NCBI GenBank assembly: GCA_002340515.1 | Contig: DDMF01000004.1 | Coordinates: 7,074-20,505 of the forward strand | Direction of reading: 5' to 3' | From: Rhodobacteraceae bacterium UBA2553 | Lineage (GTDB): Bacteria > Pseudomonadota > Alphaproteobacteria > Rhodobacterales > Rhodobacteraceae | Length of the DNA stretch: 13,432 nt | Shown here: piece after piece, positions 6,922 to 13,361 of the stretch | How the letters are laid out: each line of letters opens with the position of its first letter | Numbering within the stretch: position 1 is the stretch's first letter | Made by a program: the position numbers and the translations under genes | The notes under the pieces: generated by a model | Told to the model about the DNA's origin: nothing | The model's input: only the letters and a program-made list of their open reading frames with translations | Database searches by the model: none

Positions 6922-7811
6922 GGCTTTACCCCCATGCGTTTCAGCATTCGGCGTTCAATCAAACTGATGATGCCCACAAGGCTGGCCGCCAGAATGGCCG
7001 CCGCAAACAGGGCGGACCAGATTTGAATGGTTTGCCCATAATAACTGCCTGTCAGCATGCGCGCACCAAGTCCGCGGATCGCGCCTGTTGGCAGTTCGCC
7101 AACAATCGCACCGACCAAAGACGCGGCCATGCCGACCTTCAGCGCGGTGAAAAGATAGGGCATTGAAGATGGCAGGCGCAGCTTCCAAAACGTCTCCCCT
7201 CCGCTTGCGGAATAGGTTTTCAGAAGGTCGAGCTGCATTCCATCCGGGCTGCGCAGCCCCTTGACCATGCCCACCACCACAGGGAAAAACGAAAGGTAAG
7301 CTGAGATGAACGCCTTGGGCACCAACCCCTGAATGCCAACCGAGTTCAGCACCACAATGATCATCGGCGCAATCGCCAGAATGGGGATGGTTTGCGAGGC
7401 GATCGCCCAGGGCATCACACTCATATCCATCGCTTTGTTGTGCACAATGCCGACGGCCAAAAGAATGCCAGCGCCGGTCCCGAAAACAAACCCCAACAGG
7501 GTGGCGGAAAGCGTGATCCAACCGTGAAAAATCAGCGAACGTTTGGAAAAGGCGCGCCCCTTTAGGGCCATGGCCCCGGTGGTTTTCCACAGCTCAGACG
7601 CCACCTGATGTGGGACCGGCAGGACCGGGCGTTCTTGACTCCAGGTATCTGCAATCAGTTCAGGCGTGGTCAATGTGACGTCTGCCCGCGTCGCCTGATC
7701 CCGCGCCCATTTGGCGTTCATGCCAATCGCCGCTGCATACCAAAGAACCATGATCGCCACGACCACAGTCAGGATCGGCACGACCGATTTCATCATGCGC
7801 CGCTCAGTCAT
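6918..7811 (-). CDS. ABC transporter permease (SsuC/ThiX-like), first subunit
   Basis: A permease of about 297 residues, homologous in its core to the following gene. A membrane segment near residues 9-28 is followed by an unusually long hydrophilic stretch of about 65 residues, probably periplasmic, before the BPD_transp_1 core. The ATPase-contacting loop reads DLLKTYSASGGETFWKLRLP, and LKVGMAASLVGAIVGE follows. Several in-frame starts exist: 7844, 7817, 7811 and two ATGs just inside. The ATG at 7811 is chosen because it overlaps the end of the ATPase gene by 8 nt, in keeping with the tight packing here, but the exact start is uncertain. With the next gene it forms a heterodimeric channel. 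Confidence 0.83.
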   Translation of the reverse strand: MTERRMMKSVVPILTVVVAIMVLWYAAAIGMNAKWARDQATRADVTLTTPELIADTWSQERPVLPVPHQVASELWKTTGAMALKGRAFSKRSLIFHGWITLSATLLGFVFGTGAGILLAVGIVHNKAMDMSVMPWAIASQTIPILAIAPMIIVVLNSVGIQGLVPKAFISAYLSFFPVVVGMVKGLRSPDGMQLDLLKTYSASGGETFWKLRLPSSMPYLFTALKVGMAASLVGAIVGELPTGAIRGLGARMLTGSYYGQTIQIWSALFAAAILAASLVGIISLIERRMLKRMGVKP

Positions 7812-8583
7812 AGGCATGCCCCGCGCGCAGCCCTTCCCGCACACGGTGCGCGATGTCCAAAAACTCCTGCGTATCGCGAATATCCAGCGGGCGGTCTTTG
7901 GGCAAAGTGCTTTCTATCACATCGTAAATCTGGCCCGGACGGGGGGACATGACGACGATTTTGGTCGATAGATACACCGCCTCGGGGATGGAATGGGTCA
8001 CAAAGCCAATGGTCTTTTCCGTGCGCGCCCAGAGCTTTAAAAGCTGCTCATTCAGGTGATCGCGCACAATCTCATCCAGCGCCCCAAAAGGTTCGTCCAT
8101 CAAGAGGATATCAGCGTCAAACGCAAGCGCGCGCGCGATGCTGGCCCGTTGCTGCATCCCGCCAGAGAGTTGCCACGGGAACTTCTTATCAAAGCCCGCC
8201 AAATCCACGAGATCGAGCACCTTTTCGACCTTCGCTTTCTGTTCCGCTTTGGAATAGCCCATGATCTCCAGCGGCAGTTTGATGTTGCCGCCAATGGTCC
8301 GCCACGGATACAATCCCGCCGCCTGAAACACATAGCCATAGGCACGGTTTTGGCGGGCCTCATCGGGCGACATGCCGTTCACGGTGATCTCGCCGCCAGT
8401 GGGATGTTCAAGCGCCGCGATCACCCTGAGAAAGGTGGTTTTGCCACAACCCGACGGGCCAATGAAGCTGACAAAATCGCCTTTGTTGATCTCCAGATCC
8501 ACGCCCTTCAGCGCATGGATCGGGCCATCATTGGTTTCAAACGTCAGGTCGAGGTTTTTGGCTTGGATGACAATATCGTTCAC
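7804..8583 (-). CDS. ABC transporter ATP-binding protein (SsuB/TauB/ThiZ-like)
   Basis: An ATPase of 259 residues with every nucleotide-binding motif intact: Walker A GPSGCGKT (42-49), Q-loop Gln87, signature LSGGMQQR (139-146), Walker B ILLMDEP (159-165), D-loop GALD and switch His197. It powers the two-permease importer. The start is taken as the GTG at 8583, one base after the stop of dihydropyrimidinase (TGACGTG), giving an N-terminus (NDIVIQAKNLDLTF) typical of the family. A TTG at 8619 would add 12 residues inside the upstream gene and is less likely. The tight junction argues for translational coupling and links the transporter to the pyrimidine enzymes. Confidence 0.9.
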   Translation of the reverse strand: MNDIVIQAKNLDLTFETNDGPIHALKGVDLEINKGDFVSFIGPSGCGKTTFLRVIAALEHPTGGEITVNGMSPDEARQNRAYGYVFQAAGLYPWRTIGGNIKLPLEIMGYSKAEQKAKVEKVLDLVDLAGFDKKFPWQLSGGMQQRASIARALAFDADILLMDEPFGALDEIVRDHLNEQLLKLWARTEKTIGFVTHSIPEAVYLSTKIVVMSPRPGQIYDVIESTLPKDRPLDIRDTQEFLDIAHRVREGLRAGHAYD

Positions 8584-8584
8584 G

Positions 8585-10039
8585 TCAAACCCCGCTTGCC
8601 GGAATGCCAGACCGTTCAACGGGTCGCGGTGCCGTCAGGTCTTTCCATTGCGTAAGCGCGCGGTTCACGGTGGCGTTTGGCGACCGTTCCACAAACTGAC
8701 CATGCCCTTCCTCACAGCGGATTTCCCCGTCATGCACAGCCACTTGACCGCGTGTCAGGGTAAAGCGCGGCAGGCCTTTCACATGCTTGCCCTCGAACAC
8801 ATTGTAATCAATCGACGATTGCTGGCTGTCGGCGGCAATGGTCTTTTCCTTCTCAGGATCCCAAACCACCAGATCCGCATCTGCCCCTACCAAAACAGCC
8901 CCTTTTTGTGGGTAGCAGTTCAGGATTTTCGCGATGTTGGTTGAGGTCACGGCGACGAATTCATTGGGTGTCAGACGCCCGGTGCCAACCCCGTGGGTCC
9001 AGAGCATCGGCATGCGATCCTCAAGCCCGCCGGTGCCATTGGGGATCTTGGTGAAATCCCCAACACCGTAACGCTTCTGTTCGGTTGTAAACGCGCAGTG
9101 ATCGGTGGCCACCACGGACAAAGACCCCGATTGCAGACCCGCCCACAGGCTGTCTTGGTGCAATTTGTTGCGGAACGGCGGTGACATGACACGGCGCGCG
9201 GCATGGTCCCAATCTTTGTTGAAATACTCCGACTCGTCCAAGGTCAGATGCTGGATCAGCGGCTCGCCCCAAACGCGTTTGCCTTGCATCCGTGCGCGGC
9301 GAATGGCCTCGTGGCTGTCTTCGCAGGATGTATGCACCACATACAAAGGCGCACCGGCCATATCGGCAATCATGATCGCGCGGTTGGTGGCCTCACCTTC
9401 GACCTGTGGGGGACGCGAATAGGCGTGGGCTTCGGGGCCATTGTTGCCCTCGGCCAACAGACGCGCGGACAGCTCCGCCACCACGTCCCCGTTTTCGGCG
9501 TGCACCATCGGGGTGGCCCCAAGGTCGGCACAGCGGGTGAATGAATGGAACAGCTCATCATCATTCACCATCAACGCGCCTTTATAGGCGAGGAAGTGTT
9601 TGAACGTGTTGATGCCGCGTTTGTTCACGACCTCTTCCATGTCATTCCAAACCTGTTCGCCCCACCATGTGATCGCCATGTGGAACGAGTAATCACAGTT
9701 CGCGCGGGTTGATTTATTGTCCCACCGCTTCAGCGCATCCAGCAGGCTTTCACCTTGGTTCGGAAGGGCAAAATCCACCACCATCGTGGTGCCACCCGCC
9801 AGCCCAGCGCGCGTGCCAGACTCGAAGTCATCCGAAGAGTAAGTGCCCATAAACGGCATTTCCAAATGGGTGTGCGGGTCGATCCCGCCGGGCATGACGA
9901 AACAGCCCGTGGCGTCAAGTTCCTTGTCGCCCTTAAGGTTTGGACCGATCTCGATAATCTTACCGCCGTCCACAAGCACGTCGGATTTATAGGTCAGGTC
10001 AGCGGTCACGATGGTGCCGTTTTTGATGACTGTGGTCAT
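8585..10039 (-). CDS. hydA: Dihydropyrimidinase (D-hydantoinase family)
   Basis: A 484-residue cyclic amidohydrolase, the usual length for dihydropyrimidinase. The binuclear metal site is complete: His56 and His58 in GGIDPHTHLEMPF, the carbamylated Lys153 in FLAYKGALM, His180 in MVHAENGD, His236 in YVVHTSC and Asp313 in VATDHCAF. It opens the ring of dihydrouracil or dihydrothymine to the N-carbamoyl beta-amino acid, the second step of reductive pyrimidine breakdown; many members also hydrolyse 5-substituted hydantoins. The ATG at 10039 is chosen over the TTG at 10051 because TGGAGA sits 5 nt before it. The start overlaps the stop of the small upstream gene as ATGA, and the end abuts the ATPase gene. 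Confidence 0.93.
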   Translation of the reverse strand: MTTVIKNGTIVTADLTYKSDVLVDGGKIIEIGPNLKGDKELDATGCFVMPGGIDPHTHLEMPFMGTYSSDDFESGTRAGLAGGTTMVVDFALPNQGESLLDALKRWDNKSTRANCDYSFHMAITWWGEQVWNDMEEVVNKRGINTFKHFLAYKGALMVNDDELFHSFTRCADLGATPMVHAENGDVVAELSARLLAEGNNGPEAHAYSRPPQVEGEATNRAIMIADMAGAPLYVVHTSCEDSHEAIRRARMQGKRVWGEPLIQHLTLDESEYFNKDWDHAARRVMSPPFRNKLHQDSLWAGLQSGSLSVVATDHCAFTTEQKRYGVGDFTKIPNGTGGLEDRMPMLWTHGVGTGRLTPNEFVAVTSTNIAKILNCYPQKGAVLVGADADLVVWDPEKEKTIAADSQQSSIDYNVFEGKHVKGLPRFTLTRGQVAVHDGEIRCEEGHGQFVERSPNATVNRALTQWKDLTAPRPVERSGIPASGV

Positions 10040-10476
10040 AGTATTCTCCAACGTTTATGGAAGTCTTTTGGTTCTCGTTTCTCAGGGCGACCGCGCATAC
10101 CACCCCATACCCATTTGCCACCGACACGCTCTGTACGAGGCTCCAAGGCAGCGTCAAATTCAATCATGTAGCGCAAGAAAATCTCAGCAGAAGGTCGGTT
10201 TTTAGTTGAGGTGTTATTGAAAGACACCAGAGCATCTTTCAAAAGATCCTCCCCAAACTCTAAGCTGTACTTCTGCCCAGAAAACTCAATTTGATCGGGG
10301 CCATCGTAATAGCCGTCAGTGTCAACAACTAACACATCTTCTGCTAGTTCTCCGTCAGCCCAGCGAACACCGAACTCTACCCAATGCTCTGAACGGTCGA
10401 AAACGATGCACCCATCTGCGCAAATTTCAGACAGGGTTGAGCCTTCAAGAGTATGAACACCTTCAGGTAGCCTCAC
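10036..10476 (-). CDS. Unrecognised 146-residue protein embedded in the pyrimidine operon
   Basis: I do not recognise this family. The frame is open between two operon genes: a GTG at 10476 overlaps the amidohydrolase stop (GTGA), with GGAG about 9 nt upstream, and the TGA at its end overlaps the dihydropyrimidinase ATG (ATGA). Both junctions support a translated gene; the longer ATG start at 10539 would lie inside the amidohydrolase. Residues 1-112 are acidic and look like alternating strands (HWVEFGVRWADG, EDVLVVDTDGYYDG, DQIEFSGQKYSLEFG) followed by a probable helix (SAEIFLRYMIEFDAALEP). Residues 114-146 form a basic, Trp/Gly-rich tail ending FHKRWRIL. No signal peptide or membrane segment is seen. 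Bases 10201-10380 are about 46% GC by my count (82 of 180), against 60% in a sampled piece of the amidohydrolase gene (36 of 60), which suggests later acquisition. Confidence 0.65.
   Translation of the reverse strand: MRLPEGVHTLEGSTLSEICADGCIVFDRSEHWVEFGVRWADGELAEDVLVVDTDGYYDGPDQIEFSGQKYSLEFGEDLLKDALVSFNNTSTKNRPSAEIFLRYMIEFDAALEPRTERVGGKWVWGGMRGRPEKREPKDFHKRWRIL
10045..10050 (-). promoter_or_regulatory. Ribosome binding site of dihydropyrimidinase
   Basis: On the minus strand this reads TGGAGA, 5 nt before the ATG at 10039 and inside the last codons of the small upstream gene. It settles the start against the TTG at 10051. Confidence 0.75.
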
Positions 10477-11723
10477 TCCACAATCTCCGCTGTTTCCAAC
10501 ACCGCGTGCAGCAATACATCCGTGCCCGCAGTCGCCCATTCCTTGCTGATCTCTTCCGCCTCATTGTGCGAAAGACCATCCACGCAGGGGCACATGATCA
10601 TCGCGGTGGGGGCGACTTGGTTGATCCAGCAGGCATCATGCCCGGCACCTGAAATCAGGTCGCGGTGCGAATAACCAAGGCGCACAGCGGCATTGCGCAC
10701 GGCGCTCACGCAGGTCTCGTCAAAGGTCACCGGATCAAATCCACCCACCTTTTCAAAGCTGATCGTCAGCCCCATATCGTCGGCAATTTTCTGACCTTCC
10801 ACACGCAAGCGCGCTTCCATATCCTCGATCACCGAAAGCGTGGGCGAGCGGAAATCGACGGTGAACACCACCTTGCCGGGGATCACATTGCGCGAGTTTG
10901 GATAGACGTCGATATGGCCAGCAGCACCCACCGCGTGGGGAGCATGGGACCATGCAATCTCATCCACTTTTTCCAGCACTTTCGCCATGCCCAGACCTGC
11001 GTTTTTGCGCATTGGCATCGGGGTGGACCCGGTGTGGCTGTCTTTGCCTTCGATGATCACTTCGGTCCAGGAAAGCCCCTGACCATGGGTGACGACGCCA
11101 ATGTCTTTGCCTTCAGCTTCCAGAATTGGGCCTTGTTCAATATGCAATTCAAACATCGCGTGCATTTTGCGTGCGCCAACAGGCTCATTGCCTTCCCAAC
11201 CGATGCGTTTCAGCTCATCGCCGAATTTCAGCCCTTCGGCATCTTCGCGGTCTTTGGCCCAATCTTCGGTGTGAATGCCGGCAAATACACCCGAGGACAG
11301 CATCGCAGGCGCATAGCGCGTGCCCTCTTCGTTGGTCCAGTTGGTGACCACAATGGGATGTTTGGTCTTCACGCCAAGGTCGTTCATGGTGCGGATCAGC
11401 TCTAGCCCGCCCAGCACCCCAAGCACACCATCATATTTGCCGCCGGTGGGCTGTGTATCAAGGTGAGAGCCCACATAGACCGGCAACGCATCTGGGTCTT
11501 CGCCCGCCCGCGTGGCAAACATATTGCCCATGGTGTCCACACCCATCGACATGCCTGCCGCCTCGCACCAATCCTGAAACAATTTACGGCCTTCGCCGTC
11601 TTCGTCCGTCAGCGTCTGGCGATTGTTACCACCCGCCACGCCGGGGCCGATTTTGGCCATATCCATCAGACTGTCCCAAAGACGGTCGCCATTGATTTTC
11701 ATGTTTTCGCCGGGTGCGGCCAT
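10473..11723 (-). CDS. M20-family N-carbamoyl amidohydrolase, likely beta-ureidopropionase
   Basis: A 416-residue Zn-dependent hydantoinase/carbamoylase family amidase. Metal ligands and catalytic residues are visible: His87 and Asp89 in GSHLDTQPTGGKYDG, Asp98, the Glu132-Glu133 pair in NEEGTRYAP, His194 in HIEQGPILE, and a late His near residue 386 in GLSHNEAEE. His230 in DSHTGSTPM belongs to the dimerisation or substrate lid domain. The family cleaves carbamoyl groups from N-carbamoyl amino acids; between preA and dihydropyrimidinase the expected substrate is N-carbamoyl-beta-alanine, giving beta-alanine, CO2 and ammonia. Bacterial beta-ureidopropionases of this M20 type are known and are unrelated to the nitrilase-type enzyme of animals. 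The ATG at 11723 has AGGGAG 6 nt upstream. N-carbamoyl-L-amino acid hydrolase and allantoate amidohydrolase are close relatives and cannot be excluded. Confidence 0.88.
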   Translation of the reverse strand: MAAPGENMKINGDRLWDSLMDMAKIGPGVAGGNNRQTLTDEDGEGRKLFQDWCEAAGMSMGVDTMGNMFATRAGEDPDALPVYVGSHLDTQPTGGKYDGVLGVLGGLELIRTMNDLGVKTKHPIVVTNWTNEEGTRYAPAMLSSGVFAGIHTEDWAKDREDAEGLKFGDELKRIGWEGNEPVGARKMHAMFELHIEQGPILEAEGKDIGVVTHGQGLSWTEVIIEGKDSHTGSTPMPMRKNAGLGMAKVLEKVDEIAWSHAPHAVGAAGHIDVYPNSRNVIPGKVVFTVDFRSPTLSVIEDMEARLRVEGQKIADDMGLTISFEKVGGFDPVTFDETCVSAVRNAAVRLGYSHRDLISGAGHDACWINQVAPTAMIMCPCVDGLSHNEAEEISKEWATAGTDVLLHAVLETAEIVE

Positions 11724-11903
11724 GGTTCTCTCCCTGTCACAGCGCAAGCGCGCGTGGTCATCTGGCAACAGGCAGGTACAGCATGTGGGTCGCCGCGCGG
11801 GGCACGGTCAACAGCTGGGGGCATCTGGCCCCTGGCTCCCTGTTGGTTTCTCGCTCTTGCCCCGGTTGGCCGGGATCTGGCGTCATACATAAGACGGTGT
11901 ATT
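11724..11903 (-). other. Structured untranslated leader of the amidohydrolase gene (predicted)
   Basis: No credible gene is seen here. If transcription starts near the inverted repeat at 11919-11945, the mRNA would carry a leader of roughly 190 nt. Two compact hairpins can be drawn: CCCGG/CCGGG with a 4-nt loop at 11861-11874, and GGGGC/GCCCC with a 5-nt loop at 11818-11832, the latter extendable through mismatches to 11813-11837. No known riboswitch class is recognised. The structure may be incidental to the GC-rich sequence. Confidence 0.35.
11730..11735 (-). promoter_or_regulatory. Ribosome binding site of the amidohydrolase gene
   Basis: Minus-strand AGGGAG, 6 nt before the ATG at 11723. 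It rules out the upstream in-frame TTG at 11768 as the main start. Confidence 0.75.
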
Positions 11904-11919
11904 TTTACCGTTTGGTCAA
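11904..11919 (-). promoter_or_regulatory. RutR-box-like operator candidate
   Basis: The minus strand reads TTGACCAAACGGTAAA. Compared with the Escherichia coli RutR recognition sequence TTGACCAnnTGGTCAA, 12 of the 14 specified positions agree. RutR is a TetR-family repressor of pyrimidine catabolism that responds to uracil. The site lies upstream of the pyrimidine-degrading genes, next to a possible promoter. No RutR gene is in the window, so the regulator would act from elsewhere. Confidence 0.45.
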
Positions 11920-11945
11920 CCTCGACGCTAGCACAGCGCCGAGGT
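11919..11945 (-). repeat. Inverted repeat between preA and the amidohydrolase gene
   Basis: Arms of 11 bases, ACCTCGACGCT and AGCGCCGAGGT, with a 5-base centre. In minus-strand RNA every position can pair, one as G-U; in plus-strand RNA there is one A-C mismatch. No T-run follows, so it is not a standard intrinsic terminator. It may be a processing or attenuation hairpin in the message, or a protein-binding site at the promoter. It shares one base with the RutR-like site. Confidence 0.5.
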
Positions 11946-11952
11946 CAGTCAA
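11925..11952 (-). promoter_or_regulatory. Possible internal promoter for the amidohydrolase-hydA-ABC genes
   Basis: Minus-strand TTGACT (complement of 11947-11952), a 16-nt spacer and TAGCGT (complement of 11925-11930). The -35 is good and the -10 poor. A start near 11918 would fall on the RutR-like site, a position suited to repression. Confidence 0.3.
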
Positions 11953-12005
11953 GCATTGTAACCCTTGATTGCAACCTATTTTGTCGCACCCAAGCATCCC
12001 TTCCA

Positions 12006-13358
12006 TCACTGCCCACGAATGATGCAGGTATTGGGATCCGCTGATGGATTATTGGGATGTTCCAGCCATGTGCGTTTGTCGGCAGGCACTTTCATTCCGG
12101 TGCGCTCATCCACCTCGCCCACATCCAATTGGCGCATGGTGATACAGCCTTCGACCGGGCAGACATTCACGCAAAGATTACAGGCCACACATTCATCGTC
12201 TTTCACCGTGAACACGCGATCCTCGGACATTTCAATCGCTTGGTGACTGGTGTCTTCGCAGGCGGCAAAACAGCGCCCGCATTTGATGCAATCATCCTGA
12301 TTAATCTCAGCTTTGGTGACGAAATCAAGGTTCAGATGCTGCCAGTCCGTAACCTTGGGCGCGGCCAACCCGATGAAATCCGAGGTGCTTTCATAGCCCT
12401 TTTCGTCCATCCATTGGCTAAGACCCGAGATCATCTCTTGCACCACTTTAAACCCATAGGTCATCGCGGCGGTGCAGACCTGAACATTGCCCGCCCCAAG
12501 CGCCATAAACTCCGCCGCATCCCGCCAGGTGGTCACGCCGCCAATCGCCGAAATGGGCAGACCTTTGGTGTCTTGTGACCGGGCAATTTCCGCAACCATA
12601 TTCATGGCAATCGGTTTCACCGCCGGGCCGCAATAGCCGCCATGTGTGCCCATGCCATCAATCATCGGTTCAGGCGACATCGCATCAAGGTTCACCGAGG
12701 TGATCGAGTTGATGGTGTTGATCAAACTCACCGCATCCGCGCCACCCCGCATCGCCGCTTGCGCGGGCATCAGGATGTTAGAGATATTCGGCGTCAGCTT
12801 GACGATACACGGCAGGTTCGAATGCTTTTTCACCCAGCCGGTGACCATTTCAATATACTCAGGAACCTGCCCAACGGCGGCCCCCATGCCACGCTCGGCC
12901 ATCCCGTGCGGACAACCAAAGTTCAGCTCAACACCGTCAGCGCCGGTCAGTTCAACTTCCTTGAGGATCTTGCGCCAAGGCTCTTCTTCGCAAGGCACCA
13001 TCAAGGACACAATCAGCGCGCGGTCAGGATAATCCCGTTTCACGCGGGTGATCTCCTCAAGGTTCACTTCCAAAGGCCGATCCGTGATCAGCTCAATGTT
13101 GTTTAAACCCAGCAATCGGCGATCCGCGCCAAAGATTGCCCCATACCGAGGGCCAGAGACGTTGACCACAGGCGGGCCCGCTTCGCCGAGTGTTTTCCAT
13201 ACGACACCGCCCCAACCGGCCTCATAGGCGCGGCGCACGTTGACCTCTTTGTCAGTTGGCGGGGCCGAGGCCAGCCAAAAGGGGTTTGGGCTTTCGATAC
13301 CCAGAAATGTGCTGTGCAAATCGGCGCCGTAGCGGGTTCCGTTCAACAGATCTTTCAT
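12006..13358 (-). CDS. preA: NAD-dependent dihydropyrimidine dehydrogenase, catalytic subunit PreA
   Basis: A 450-residue cytoplasmic protein that reduces uracil and thymine to their 5,6-dihydro forms, the first step of reductive pyrimidine breakdown, using electrons passed from the PreT flavoprotein. Residues 1-310 form a dihydroorotate-dehydrogenase-like FMN barrel, with NPFWLASAPPT, GWGGVVWKT, ELNFGCPHGM, KLTPNISN, INTINSI and AIGGVTTW segments. The C-terminal part carries two ferredoxin-type 4Fe-4S motifs: Cys357, 360, 363 and 367, and Cys390, 393, 396 and 400. In the first cluster Glu, not Pro, follows the fourth Cys. The loop AERGMGAAVGQ holds Val162 where mammalian dihydropyrimidine dehydrogenase has its catalytic Cys671; Cys243 lies in the GGYCGPAVKPIA loop. 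The ATG follows the preT stop by 3 nt and a GGGGGAGGG ribosome binding site. Confidence 0.93.
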   Translation of the reverse strand: MKDLLNGTRYGADLHSTFLGIESPNPFWLASAPPTDKEVNVRRAYEAGWGGVVWKTLGEAGPPVVNVSGPRYGAIFGADRRLLGLNNIELITDRPLEVNLEEITRVKRDYPDRALIVSLMVPCEEEPWRKILKEVELTGADGVELNFGCPHGMAERGMGAAVGQVPEYIEMVTGWVKKHSNLPCIVKLTPNISNILMPAQAAMRGGADAVSLINTINSITSVNLDAMSPEPMIDGMGTHGGYCGPAVKPIAMNMVAEIARSQDTKGLPISAIGGVTTWRDAAEFMALGAGNVQVCTAAMTYGFKVVQEMISGLSQWMDEKGYESTSDFIGLAAPKVTDWQHLNLDFVTKAEINQDDCIKCGRCFAACEDTSHQAIEMSEDRVFTVKDDECVACNLCVNVCPVEGCITMRQLDVGEVDERTGMKVPADKRTWLEHPNNPSADPNTCIIRGQ

Positions 13359-13361
13359 GGC

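Noticed and set aside
8584..8619. Longer ATPase start at TTG 8619
   Set aside because: It would begin inside dihydropyrimidinase with 12 residues not typical of the family; the GTG at 8583 directly after the stop fits better.
11919..11945. Reading the inverted repeat as an intrinsic terminator for preTA
   Set aside because: The stem is strong, but no T-run follows on the minus strand; it was kept only as an inverted repeat of unknown role.
11769..12005. A possible plus-strand small gene in the preA-amidohydrolase gap
   Set aside because: The plus-strand frames here run on into shadow sequence of the flanking genes and lack a ribosome binding site and recognisable features.
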